NCBI GenBank assembly: GCA_037039925.1
Contig: JAXRKP010001027.1
Location: 1-64,000 of the forward strand
Length of the DNA: 64,000 bases
From: Doris montereyensis
Lineage: Eukaryota > Mollusca > Gastropoda > Nudibranchia > Dorididae
Reading direction: 5' to 3'
The position numbers and the translations under genes were made by a program. The notes under the pieces were generated by a model that did no database searches, was not told where the DNA came from, and saw nothing but the letters and a program-made list of their open reading frames with translations. Shown one piece after another: positions 1-49,346 of the stretch; within the stretch, counting starts at the first letter, position 1, and each line of letters opens with the position of its first letter.

Positions 1-805
1 ATCCTTTCTTATGTATTGGTACTACCGTTCCCTTTTTCCAGTCGTCTGGCACCTGTTGCTGAGACTTTGTCTGCCTCTTGCCCTTGGTTTTTAATCATTT
101 CTGGATAAACTTGATCTGCTCCTGGGGCTTTTCCTAATTTCACTTTTCTTATAGCTGTTTGAAGTTCTTCCATTGAGATATCTACATCTTCAGCTGTCTC
201 ATCTCGATTACTTGTTACTCTTACTAATTGATCTTTACTCCTTGTTTCATATGTTCTGGAGGGATTATGTAATTGTTGAAAATACTTTCTCCACGTTTCC
301 ATGATTTCGCTGTCTCCTTTCATTATTTCTCCTTTGGCGTTCTTAATTTGTCGTATTGGGCATGCTTTGGTCTTTCTCATGCTCTTCATTGCTCCCCAGA
401 ACAGCTTTTGATTTCCTTGATAGCTTTCTTGAAGTCTTTGTCCAAACTCTTCCCACTGTTTCTGTTTTGCTTTCCTAACTTCCTCTTTGGCGATAGTTCT
501 TTTACTCACGTAATCTATCCTATCCTCTGGTCTCTTTGTTTGCAAGTATTTCTTCCAGGCATCTTTCTTTTCTTTGATCTTAGTCTTGACATTCTCATTC
601 CACCATGCTGTTCTTTTCCTATCTCCTTTAATTTGTTTCCTACCACAGACCTCTTCAGTACAACTGAGGAGTGTTTCTTTATATATTTGCCACTTTTCTT
701 CTATTGTGCTTTCCTTCAGATCCATCTGCCTTTCACTGATATATCTTTTTATCCTGGATTGGTACATCTGTTTTACTATTGGTTTATTTAGTTCTTCTAT
801 TTTGA
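1..805 (-). pseudogene. LINE linker and N-terminal reverse transcriptase, frameshifted and partial
   Basis: This continues the endonuclease on the same element. It reads a highly charged linker (WWNENVKTKIKEKKDAWKKY) and then the region before the reverse-transcriptase fingers (MEELQTAIRKVKLGKAPGAD, then PEMIK). The LGKAPGAD motif is the standard entry to the LINE RT domain. The frame breaks near 60 and resumes as VPDDWKKGTVVPIHKK up to the window edge. The polymerase palm (FADD-type motif) would lie outside the window. It is labelled pseudogene because of the breaks; if they are assembly errors the element could be intact. Confidence 0.8.
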
Positions 806-1633
806 GTTTAGTAACTTTCTTCTCTTTCCTTTTCTGTTTGTTTCTTCAGTTAATAATCTCATTTTAGCTATCACTAGGTGATGATCACTAAATATTTCAG
901 CTCCTCTGCTTACTCTAGCATCCATTGTACTGTAAAAAAGGGAGCTGCTAACTATTATGTAATCTATGATTGACTTTTCACATCTGTCTTCATTTACTCT
1001 TGTATATTTGTGGATATCTTTATGAGGAAAAAATGTGTTAGCTATTTTCATGTTATTCTTTAGGCAAAAATCTATTAGTCTCTCTCCATTTGGAGAAGTT
1101 GTTGTCTCTCCTTCTTTACCTATTACTCCTCCTGATGTTTCTACATTGTTGCCTACTCTAGCGTTTAAATCTCCTAAAACCATTAATTCCTGTTTGGGTT
1201 TGAGATTCTCTGCAGCTATTTGTAAATCATTTTCGAAGATATCTTTTTCTTCTTTGGTGGCATCTTCGTTTGGTCCATAAGCTATTAATAATTTAATTTC
1301 TCTTCCTTTTGGTTTAATATTTACCTCTAATAGCCGTGGGCTTACAAATTTCCAACTTTCTAGTAGCATTTCTTGCCTTTTATGCATTAGGAGGCCTACT
1401 CCTGCTCTAGCTCTATCTTTGACATCTACTCCTGAGAAGATTAAAGTATGATTTGGTCCTACATTTTCTATTCCTTGTCCTTTTTTCTTTGTTTCTGTAA
1501 TAGCCAAAATATCTACTTTGAATTTTTCCATTTCTTCAGCTAATTCTAACTCCTTTCCATTAATTGCCCTAACATTCCATGTTCCAAAAATCACAGTCCG
1601 TGTTCTTTTCCAGAGTCGTCTTCGAAAGTTCAA
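797..1633 (-). CDS. LINE endonuclease domain (exonuclease-endonuclease-phosphatase fold)
   Basis: An open frame of about 278 residues carries the ordered motifs of the APE-like endonuclease used to nick target DNA in target-primed reverse transcription. FGTWNVRA is near residue 16, the catalytic Glu is in ITETK near 46, YGPN is near 119, GDLNARVG is near 152, and the C-terminal SDHHLV near 250 carries the catalytic Asp-His pair. All expected catalytic residues are present, so this part looks recently functional. The ATG at 1633 is a convenient start; the original ORF may begin upstream. The frame ends in a basic stretch just before the linker to the reverse transcriptase. Confidence 0.88.
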   Translation of the reverse strand: MNFRRRLWKRTRTVIFGTWNVRAINGKELELAEEMEKFKVDILAITETKKKGQGIENVGPNHTLIFSGVDVKDRARAGVGLLMHKRQEMLLESWKFVSPRLLEVNIKPKGREIKLLIAYGPNEDATKEEKDIFENDLQIAAENLKPKQELMVLGDLNARVGNNVETSGGVIGKEGETTTSPNGERLIDFCLKNNMKIANTFFPHKDIHKYTRVNEDRCEKSIIDYIIVSSSLFYSTMDARVSRGAEIFSDHHLVIAKMRLLTEETNRKGKRRKLLNSK

Positions 1634-1750
1634 GCCGGGTATATCATTGTATATATTACTTTGAATCAGGTTGTTTTGGATAAGCAGGGGATTAGCCCAC
1701 TGTACCCTAGGTAGATGGTGGGGCTGCCACCTTGAGGCCCCTACCAGGCC

Positions 1751-1955
1751 TTGTTATTTTCTGTCAGGGTTTAACTCCCTTAGCCTTGAGTCATTCAAGA
1801 CCAGCCTGCAAGGCAGCAGGTTGTTATTTTATGTCAGGGTTAACTCCCTTAGCCTTTGGTCAGTCAAGACCGGCCTGCAAGGCAGCAGGTTGTTTTCTTT
1901 CAGGCTTAACTCCCTTAGCCTTTGGTCAGCCAAGACATGCCTGCAAGGCAGCAGG
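1751..1955. repeat. Three tandem ~66-70 bp units at the LINE 5' end
   Basis: Three direct copies (1751-1820, 1821-1889, 1890-1955) share TTAACTCCCTTAGCCTT and GCCTGCAAGGCAGCAGG. They sit just upstream, in the sense of the element, of the endonuclease frame. They could be monomers of a LINE 5'UTR, in which tandem copies often hold the promoter; this role is inferred from position only. Confidence 0.75.
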
Positions 1956-2008
1956 AGACTCGTGGAGGGCGGGATCATCTACTCCCCGTACAGGTGCTTA
2001 CCTGTAAC

Positions 2009-2415
2009 TGTATATTGTAAATTTTTTGAAGAGAAAAAAAATTGTAATAAAAATGCCCGTTTTTTGTATCATTCACAATATATAGTATTTTCAAAAATTC
2101 ATTAAAAAAAAAACTATCAACAACATCGAAAAAACACGACGTCGCTCTTTAGATATTGAATGGAAAAAGACGATCTGCACAGGTTTTGAGTGATTGTATT
2201 CATAACTAAGGCAAAGGGAGGAGACAGATATTGAAAATTGAAGGGTAAAGTCCAAAATGGCGGCCGTTTCTATGGCAATCAAAGGACGCTACAAATTTTT
2301 CGATGTATATAGGATGACTGCATTTTCACAGTTACTCATGTACATACTAAAAGCAAGAACCTAAACTCAAAAAACAAAAAGTTACTCACTTCAACTTGCC
2401 CGCCCCCCCCGCCCC
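2009..2415. repeat. Dispersed ~390-bp AT-rich element, copy 1
   Basis: This stretch matches 59935-60320 closely in order and sequence: an AATAAAAATGCC start, CGACGTCGCTCTTTAGATATTGAA, GTTTTGAGTGATT, a GATGGCGGCC-type core, GTTACTCATGTACATAC, and a C-rich end. The family is not recognised. The core near 2255-2275 recurs at 30960 and, inverted, at 41611-41640. Confidence 0.8.
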
Positions 2416-2588
2416 TCTTTTTCATCCATACATTTGCAAATTGTATACATTTCGCACCTTTATAGGTAAATTTTTGCCTTGTAAATACTTCCTTTTATTT
2501 ATTCCTTTATCATTTCTTCTTTTTAGACCCATGGAGATTACAGATCTAGTTTTATCCTCTTCTTACGTTCTTGTTTCCCATAATCACA

Positions 2589-3670
<1,082 letters not shown>

Positions 3671-4486
3671 CCTATTTATTTTCATATTTTTTTTATCCCA
3701 TTCTAGATCTGAATCTTTCCATTCTTGCTCTTATATCTCTTCACTCTCCTTTTTATCATCACTGACTTTTTCTCTTTCTTTCTTTCTTTCTCCTGTCTGG
3801 TTTTCTTCTGACATCCCATTGTGTGATGCTCTAATCAGTTTTTAGATTCTAAATCTAAATTCTCAGATATTTCTCTCTCTTGCCTGACCAAATAGTATAC
3901 CCGAAACGCCACGTGTTTGTTCTGTCTTTATTGTGAAATTGACACTTATTGTCGATTTTTCACCTTTGTCAAGAAAATAGTAACTCCCATGACTATTCAA
4001 AATATAGAGATTTAGTAGATAACTTATAATACAGTTTGACTTGGAGAAGAAAGAAAAACAGCAAATGAGATTTGTCTTCTCTCTTTTGTCTCACTGGCAG
4101 TGTGCTCTGGTAAGAATGTATTGGACACTCTGACTGAGAGCTATTTCTCATCAATATTTATATTTTAAAATGAGGTCATAAAGTGTGACATAGACACTCT
4201 CTCTGAGAGCAGAGCTAGAAGGAGTGTAGGGACTTTCTCTCTGGATTGAGACATACATAAGATAACATCTATAAATAACACACATAATAATGCTATTAAT
4301 TAACGTACCATTTGTTTATGTTCAAATCCTCTCAAATTTTGTTCATGAAATTCATTAAAAGTATATCATATTTTTGAAAACCTAAATACTTTATTGGTCG
4401 AATGATGTAACCTGTATCTCACAATTGTAATTTCCATTATACCCACACATTTTAAACTTATCAAAAAATCAAAATTCGCAAAAAGA
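3671..4486. other. Non-coding spacer with a foldback-terminus relic
   Basis: No gene is seen. The stretch 3899-3970 reads CCCGAAACGCCACGTGTTTG and then a TCTTTATT...GACACTTATTGTC end. This matches the terminus of the foldback family described at 9608-10061, so it is a short relic of that family. The rest is AT-rich with no recognisable structure. Confidence 0.6.
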
Positions 4487-4922
4487 TACTTTCTTCTTCC
4501 TCTTCTTTTTCTTCTACTTCCTTTTTCTCCTTCTTCTTCATCTTCTTTCTTCTTCTTCTTCTTCTTCTTCTTCTTCTTCTTCTTCTTCTTCTTCTTCTTC
4601 TTCTTCTTCTTCTTCTTCTTCTTCTTCTTCTTCTTCTTCTTCTTCTTCTCCTTCTCCTTCTCCTCCTCCTCCTCCTCCTCCTCCTCCTCCTCCTCGTCGT
4701 CCTCCTCCTCCTCCTCCCTCTTCTACTTCTTCCTCTTCTCCTCCTCCTCCTTCTTCTCTTCTCCTCCTCTTCTTCTTCTTCTCCTCCTCTCCTTCTCCTC
4801 CTCCTCCTCCTCCTCCCTCCTCCTCCTCCTCCTCCTCCTTCCGCTCCTCCTCCTCCTCCTCCTCGTCCTCCTCCTCCTCCTCCTCGTCCTCCTCCTCTCC
4901 TCCTCCTTCTTCTCTTCTCTTC

Positions 4923-4973
<51 letters not shown>

Positions 4974-4996
4974 TCCTCTTCTTCTTCCCTCCCATC
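4487..4996. repeat. (CTT)n/(CTC)n pyrimidine tract followed by (TTA)n
   Basis: Trinucleotide CTT repeats grade into CTC repeats, then about sixteen TTA units at 4924-4971. It is a pure pyrimidine strand up to the TTA block. The basic antisense frame is an artefact of the repeat. Confidence 0.97.
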
Positions 4997-5184
4997 CAGT
5001 TATAGACACTCTCTCTCTCTCGATTAAGAGATTTCTCTCTCTCTCTAATGGGGAAATAGAAACCAACTCAAAAACAACAACTGCGATCACTTGTCATTAC
5101 TGTCTCTCTCTGGCTAATGGGAAATACCAGGCTGAGTTTGTTTACAACGAACGTTAAAATAACAAATTCCACTCTTCTTTACAT

Positions 5185-5860
<676 letters not shown>

Positions 5861-5934
5861 TTTTTTTATCTGCTACGTATTCTTCCTTTTCTTATATTAA
5901 TGTCCATTAATGTATCTGTATGTCTTCTTCGCTC

Positions 5935-6250
5935 TTCTTTTACGAGAGGACTCAATAGTCCAGAGGCGAAGTGTCGGCTTCTCAATCAAAAGGTCAAAGG
6001 TGTTAACCTCGGCCCGTTGACAAGATTTCTAGAGTTTTTCCGAGCAAAATCAACCCCCCCCCCCCCCCATGATCCAGATAGGTGGATTGACACCTAGTCC
6101 CATCGAAGACGGGTATTCAAAAGAATGTCCCGTATGCAGATCACAACACTATGTACACGTTAAAGATCTCTTGAGTATTTACCACAGGACAGTCTGGGTA
6201 ACATAAAAAAAATTCTACACAAAACACCCCGAGATCACCTTAGTTGTGGA
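5935..6250 (+). mobile_element. SINE-like repeat family B, copy 1
   Basis: This matches 21270-21560 and, inverted, 42540-42830. Shared blocks are GGTGGATTGACACCTAGTCCC, GCAGATCACAACACT and a final GGATCTTTTGGCTGTTTACAGGGCAG-like segment. About 300 bp in three places fits a dispersed SINE. A run of C at 6053-6068 is probably a slippage site. A fragment of the family D end (GAGATCACCTTAG) follows at 6230. Confidence 0.65.
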
Positions 6251-6602
6251 TGTGGGTAAAATCAAATGAAATCAAAAACAAATTTCCACATCACCTTCCG
6301 TCTCTTCCCTCAGATATCACACTTTATACATGTTGTTTAGACTTTCTTGTTTGTTCGTTGACTAAAGTTTCTGTTCTTTTCTTTTAACCTTAACGAGATC
6401 TCGTGTGTGTTCTATTGTCTTTGACGGAGTTGCAACCTCATGTCGGTATTTCACTCTGGAATCCTCTCGAGGCCCTTGCAGGTAAATTGTGTGTGTTAGG
6501 CCCCAAAGATCTCCAAGGCCCCCAAATTTGCAGCGCACTTGTACCTGACCCCTGATAGTGGTTTTGATTGAAAAGAACGTATAGTAATGTCATAAGAAAA
6601 AG

Positions 6603-6897
6603 TTAAATTCCATCAAGGCCCGTTGTGGTCTATAGAGCCGAAACGTATCCCAGTTTCAATAGCGTGAACCGGAACAGATGACGTCATCACCTCCTGGACT
6701 GAATGCTAGTCTGACACAGGTTTTTGCTCCCAACCTAGTGTGTGTATCCACTTTCACCTGGGTTGAGTGGGGAAGATGCGTGTTAAGTGTTTTTTTCCCA
6801 AGGAACACAACAGCGGACCTAGCGTTTTCTAGGATTCGAACCCGGAACCTCATAATCCCCAGTTAGGTAGTCTAACCACTCGGCCACCGATGCCACC
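6603..6897 (-). mobile_element. tRNA-derived SINE, family A, copy 1
   Basis: Read on the - strand it starts with TGGCCGAGTGGTTAGACTAC, an A-box like that of tRNA-Leu/Ser. GGTTCGAATCC follows (plus-strand 6832-6842), a perfect pol III B-box. A conserved body has GGGAAA, CACTCAACCCAGGTG and AGACTAGC, and the element ends in GGCCTTGATGGAATTTAA. Four more copies occur in the window. Pol III internal promoters are typical of SINEs. Confidence 0.85.
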
Positions 6898-7321
6898 ATT
6901 TTAGTAATGACATGTTTAAGTTCAATTTTTCTTAAATAGTAGATCTGTATCGTTATGCGAATGTGTTAAACTTGCGTCCAATCCATTGACACTAACCTGG
7001 GTTGCACAAGTACATTTTATGGTCACGGTTGACGGAAATAATAACGTGTCAGTCACGCATGACTGGAATCATCAATGATTTTGTCAAAGGATGAGTATTT
7101 CATGTATAACTTAACGTGTCAACGACGTAGACAAATATGTTATCAAACACAGACACATACATATACAGACGCCTACAACTGTATGTTTTTGAATTTCTAA
7201 TTTTTTTATTTCATTTTCCCAACATACACAGCTAATAAAGTGATCTCGGGGGTATGGGTGAATTTAAATATATATATAAGTGTGTGTATGTGTGTGTGTG
7301 TAATGTATATACATATTGTGT

Positions 7322-7606
7322 ATGTATGTATGTGTGAAGAAGACGAAGAAGAAGAAAAAGAAGAAGAAGAAGAAGACAAAGAACAAGAACAAAACCAAGA
7401 GAAAGAACAAGAACAAAACAAGAACAACATCAACAACAATAACAACAACAACAAGGACAAGAACAAGAACAAGAAGAACAATAACAAGAACAAGAACAAA
7501 AACAAGAACAAGAACAACAAAAAAGCGACGAAAACGAAAATGAAAATGAAAAGCAGCAACAGCAGCAGGAGAGAGGGAAGAGGAAGAGGAAGAGGAGGAG
7601 GTTGCA
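7322..7606. repeat. (GAA)n/(CAA)n purine-rich simple sequence
   Basis: GAA, AACAAG and GGAAGA trinucleotide runs follow a short GT-rich block at 7280-7330. The Glu/Lys/Asn-rich frames are repeat artefacts. Confidence 0.95.
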
Positions 7607-7699
7607 CTTACGAGGTTATAGTCACCGCCGTAAAGGCGGTACGTTGCGTTCTGTCTACGGTAAATCCACTGCTGTTATTTGTTCTCCTCCCCTTTTGTA

Positions 7700-7776
7700 T
7701 GTGTGTGTGTGTGTGTGCTCTCTCTCTCTTCTCTCTTCTCTCTCTCTTCTCTCTCCTCCTCTCTCCTCTCTCTCCT

Positions 7777-7815
<39 letters not shown>

Positions 7816-7853
7816 CTCTCTCTTCTCCTCTCTCCTCTCTCCTCTCTCTCTCT
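7700..7853. repeat. (GT)n then (CT)n simple sequence
   Basis: A short GT run (7701-7718) continues into CTCT/CTTC repeats. No gene. Confidence 0.95.
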
Positions 7854-8579
7854 TTTCAATTGGAATGTTTGTTTTGAGCCATGAGAATGTGACAAAAAAT
7901 AAATGCCAGATTGCTTAATAATTGAAATAGTTATATTTATCTCTCACGCTGCCTCACACAGGACGCAAACCTTAGTGGGGTTTTTTTTAAACGATCTACG
8001 TCTCACAGTAATAGATCTACTGTGCGCAAAGGTATGCCAATATTTATATGTACCATTTGTTGAAGTGGAATCGAGTAGACAAGTAACTTTGCATTGTCTC
8101 CCTACCTTTGCTGTTTCATTATATTTATGTTTGTCTCCCTTGCTCTTAAATTATGAACACAGTTCGTAGTTAGCCGCCTAGCATGAAACAGCAATGTTTC
8201 AATACAAACGGGCCCTTCCATCTCATCCCGGTCGGATTAACATTCCAAGTTTGAGAACAGACCGGACAAAACACTTTCTCAATATCCGAGTCGCCGCCAT
8301 GCAGATTGTTTCACATTGATTACCGATACCAATGACAGCCACCTCATTTACAAACCCGACTAGGAGATTAATACAGCAACGCGGGTATGATTAAAGTGTT
8401 GTAAACTGATTCACCCAGCCAATACAAGACAACAAGGCACCACTGTGGTGTGATAGCCGGCTTTTTCCGTCCTGCCCTAACAGACCCTGTAGCACGAAAG
8501 CCAAATTGTGCTGTGTTCCTCCTACCAATCTTGTGGCGCGTACATTGGAGATACACAATGCATTCTCGTTGTTTTTTCC

Positions 8580-8985
8580 CCTTGATTTTCTTAAGGCCAG
8601 TTTAATATTTTGTTTTTTAGTCTTCCTATTTACCAGCATTGTTTTTGTTTTCTTTACATACACTTGCATTCCTTTTTTATTTAATTCATTATTCAGCATG
8701 TTGATATTATTAAACGGAAGATCACTTTCTGGTTTTCTTATCTGTCATAGCTCCATCATTTGCATTTCTTCCTGAGAAGAGTAAAGTATGGTTTGGTCTT
8801 ACATTTTATATTCCTTGTCATTTTTTTCTTTGTTTTTGTGATAGCCAAAATGTCTACTTTGAATTTTTCCATTTATTCAGCTAATTCTAATTCTTTTCTA
8901 TTTAACGCCATAACATTCCATGTTCCAAACACCAAATTCCGTGTTCGTTTCCAGGGTCGTCTTCTTAAGGTCAATCCGGGTATGA
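8580..8985 (-). mobile_element. Internally deleted LINE relic (endonuclease N-terminus fused to RT fragment)
   Basis: On the - strand, 8985-8770 matches the start of the endonuclease of the LINE at 1-1633 (WKRTRNLVFGTWNVMALN and the following KELELAE). It then jumps near 8770 to a reverse-transcriptase palm segment, INMLNNELNKKGMQVYVKKT then KTMLV, the kind found just after the catalytic Asp pair. Several hundred codons are missing between them. The remainder to about 8370 is a degenerate open stretch that I do not recognise. Confidence 0.7.
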
Positions 8986-8992
8986 GGAGAAG

Positions 8993-9025
8993 GAGAATAA
9001 TAATAATAATAAATAATAATAATAA

Positions 9026-9093
<68 letters not shown>

Positions 9094-9121
9094 GCAGAAG
9101 AAGAAGCAGAAGAAGCAAAAC

Positions 9122-9150
<29 letters not shown>
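8993..9150. repeat. (TAA)n then (GAA)n microsatellite
   Basis: About thirty TAA units pass into AGAAG/GAGGAA repeats, directly abutting the 5' end of the LINE relic at 8985. Confidence 0.95.
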
Positions 9151-9152
<2 letters not shown>

Positions 9153-9607
9153 AGAAAGAAAAGGCAATGTTATTGGATCGAGTGGATTTAGATCTAGATA
9201 CAATTATTTCTTAGATCTAGATCTAAATATTGGGTCGCACACATGTAGAGATCTATATGAAAAAACGAGAAGAGTCAACCAACCCAATTTAAAACACACA
9301 AATGTACACACAAAAATGTATGTTAAACAAAGTACATGTATGTAACTCAATCCACAAACATAGTCGATGCAACAAAAACCCATATAGATCTATAGATTTC
9401 TAAACTTAGATTTAGCCTACATCTATGTAGGGCTATAGAACATTAGGAGTGAATGAGATTTAATAAATTGTGACACCTTTTAAAATCAGGCAACATTTGC
9501 CTGCTTTGTTGTCATTATGTGAAGACCACTTCGACTTCCTTTAAATTTTGTTTCGTTTCGTTTGTTATCTCTTTTTGCTATTTAGCGATTTGCTGACGAA
9601 TGTTGTG

Positions 9608-10061
9608 GTGAAATATGATTAATAAGACAACCCCACTAATAAAGACAGATAAACACGTGACGTTTCGGGTATAACCCTTTCGTCAGACAACAAACGAGAA
9701 ATATTTAGAGCAATATTAAAAAAGATAAATAACGTAAACAACAGAGATATGTGGCAATGTGAACTATCTAAATAGTTGTGTTATTGTGAATATAATATAC
9801 GAAGGAGCCTTTATTAGTGGAGCTGTCACTTCTATTGTCATAGTCACTCCACTGTGGCGAAATATTTAGATAGTTAATTGCCACATACCTGTTGTTTACG
9901 TTATTTATCTTTTTTGAATATTGCTCTAAATATTTCTCGTTTGTTGTCTGACGAAGGTTATACCCGAAACGTCACGTGTTTGCTCTGGCTTTATTAGTGG
10001 AGTTGTCACTTATTGTCATATTTCGCCTTTGACTTCACTCCACTGTGGCTATTTCGCATTA
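9608..10061. mobile_element. Foldback (long inverted repeat) element with 14-bp target duplication
   Basis: Two arms of about 150 bp (9608-9775 and 9860-10030) are reverse complements, joined by an ~80-bp loop that repeats part of the terminus. The 14-bp TGACGAATGTTGTG flanks the element directly at 9594-9607 and 10062-10075, as expected for a target-site duplication. Each arm contains CTGACGA, a short GG(G)TTATACCC hairpin and GAAAC, then GTCACGTG (right arm 9948-9975). No protein is encoded, so it must have moved in trans. Relatives or fragments lie at 3899, 24387, 31330, 35100 and 54450. Confidence 0.8.
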
Positions 10062-10075
10062 TGACGAATGTTGTG

Positions 10076-11836
10076 CTAAATCTTCGTCTAGTGTGATAAA
10101 AAAAACTGTGTTGAGTTATAGACCTACACAAACAATAAATATTTGAGCAAGAACAAACAAAACGTAAAACATAAAATATGATTTCAGACGACACAATCAA
10201 TACAATTCCATTCAGGTGTAGGCCTAGCCGGTACCCTTTTACACACTGTTTACATTCAGTTGTTATGTTAAGCATACTTCCGGTTTGTAACGAGTAAGGC
10301 CGAAAGTAGCCGATACGCCGAAGTCGGGGACGCGCGGTTAGCTTAAAAATAGCAACAGTCGTCCAACCGGTTTGACAAGGTGACGAGGGTCCTTCGAAAT
10401 GAGAGTAATTCCTTCTTTCTCCAGTCTACTCCTCCTCATGAATGGTTTCAGATACAGGTTCAGTATTTTTAGAATGCTTTTCTAGACTAGGTCAAATCTG
10501 TTCCTGGGCAGGGCTAGATGAGAGGTGTGTACGGATGTCTCATGGTGTCTGGATCCTGACAGTTGTTGCAAAATTTTCTTGTTCATTAGGTGGGGAAAAC
10601 TTAAATTGAAGTCCACATTTGGGCTAAGTTCGAGCAACGAAACTGAAAACTTTTCGTGGACAAGGTAGGAACGTTCTTGCTGTATTTACAACTGTTGGGT
10701 TGTTGTTTTTGTAAGCACTTATTATGTATCCATACAAGAAAACGTCTTACTGAACCAATTAAGGTGATACTAGGCTGTCTAATAGGGCCTGTTATTACAA
10801 GATAACTTAGTGGTGTATCACCTCAATACTATCTTTAGATAAATATACTAATTTATAGATATATTCTAGTCTGCATCTTATCAGCTAGACTATAAGATCT
10901 TTATTTATTTATTGATTTTCTTCCTCTGCGTGATCACTGATCCAACTTACCCAGGTTCCAGAAATATGAACTGTTAAAAACTTGATAGAGAAAGAACTGT
11001 TTTTGTGGATTTCGCCCATACAAATAATATAGGTCTATCGATGCTATGAGAGTGAAGTGAACTCATCCACTGACCAATCATTGTTCATTGATATTGTTTG
11101 ATGAATTTGATCTTCTTTGCCTTCATGAAACGCCTCAAATACCATTACTTAAAACCTCATGCATTAGAACGCTGTGGTCACCGCTGCGTTATAGGGTGTG
11201 TGTCAGGGATGATGATTGATGTTAAAAATAATGGCTGATGTTTAACAAAGCGGTAATGCAACCTGATGTGAAAAAGTAAGCGCTTTCCTTATACCGCGGT
11301 GAACTCTTTTTATATCAAACTTAAAATAAATGAAGGAATGAAAAAGAAGAATGATGAAAACATTTAGAAAAGAGATCTTATCACCATGTATTTACCCCTA
11401 CCACTAATCCAAACACTAACACACCCTCTCCCCTCTTCTAATGTCGTACATATATATGCTGAAGTGTTTGATTTCTGCTGTGACATCAAGGCAGGCTTCC
11501 ATGTCCCGATTTTGCAGTACATTGATCCACTTAGTAAAATAATGGCTGATCCCAAGTAAGGAATTCCTTCCAGATGTTTTAGTTAGAGTATAACATATAT
11601 ATTTGTACTCTTTTTCTTTTTGTGTAAAAAATATGATTTGAGTCTCATTTTAAAGTAAAAGAAACTCAATATCATAAATTTCAAAGGATCATTTTAATTT
11701 TAGGTATTCTACCAACGTTTATAATTTAATTTAACATACATTCATAAAAGATTTACAAAGGTTTTGGGTATTTTCTTGTCAAGCAAGTCTCTACCTCTCC
11801 AAATCATATCATGTTGTTGTTGGCATTTAATTTCAG
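10076..11836 (+). other. Presumed 5' region of the class C receptor; no coding exon seen
   Basis: The stretch holds a CpG-richer patch (10284-10345) in otherwise AT-rich DNA and a possible donor (CAAG/GTAGGA at 10664) that could end a non-coding first exon. No coding exon is seen before the signal-peptide ATG. A transcription start cannot be placed from sequence alone. A consensus acceptor (TTTCAG) directly precedes the ATG at 11837, which suggests an upstream non-coding exon. Confidence 0.35.

Positions 11837-49346
<37,510 letters not shown>

Larger units (their letters stand above)
1..1633 (-). mobile_element. APE-type non-LTR retrotransposon (LINE), 5' part, cut by the window edge
   Basis: The - strand reads an apurinic-type endonuclease domain (1633 to 797) followed by a linker and the start of a reverse transcriptase (about 805 to 1), then leaves the window. 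The two parts are in different frames: a break near 810 separates the end of the endonuclease frame from the frame reading TKLKIEELNKPIV. A second break near 60 separates the YPEMIK frame from a frame that reads VPDDWKKGTVVPIHKK, the usual start of a LINE reverse transcriptase. Both breaks lie in simple T/C or A/G runs, so they could be decay or assembly error. The proteins resemble the RTE-like group often annotated as craniofacial development protein 2-like; the clade was not tested. The 5' end lies near 1640 to 2000, where tandem repeats precede the coding region. Confidence 0.85.

Noticed and set aside
8368..8580. GIY-YIG-like frame next to the LINE relic (CIVYLQC)
   Set aside because: Only a few residues resemble the motif and no Arg/Glu catalytic positions could be placed.
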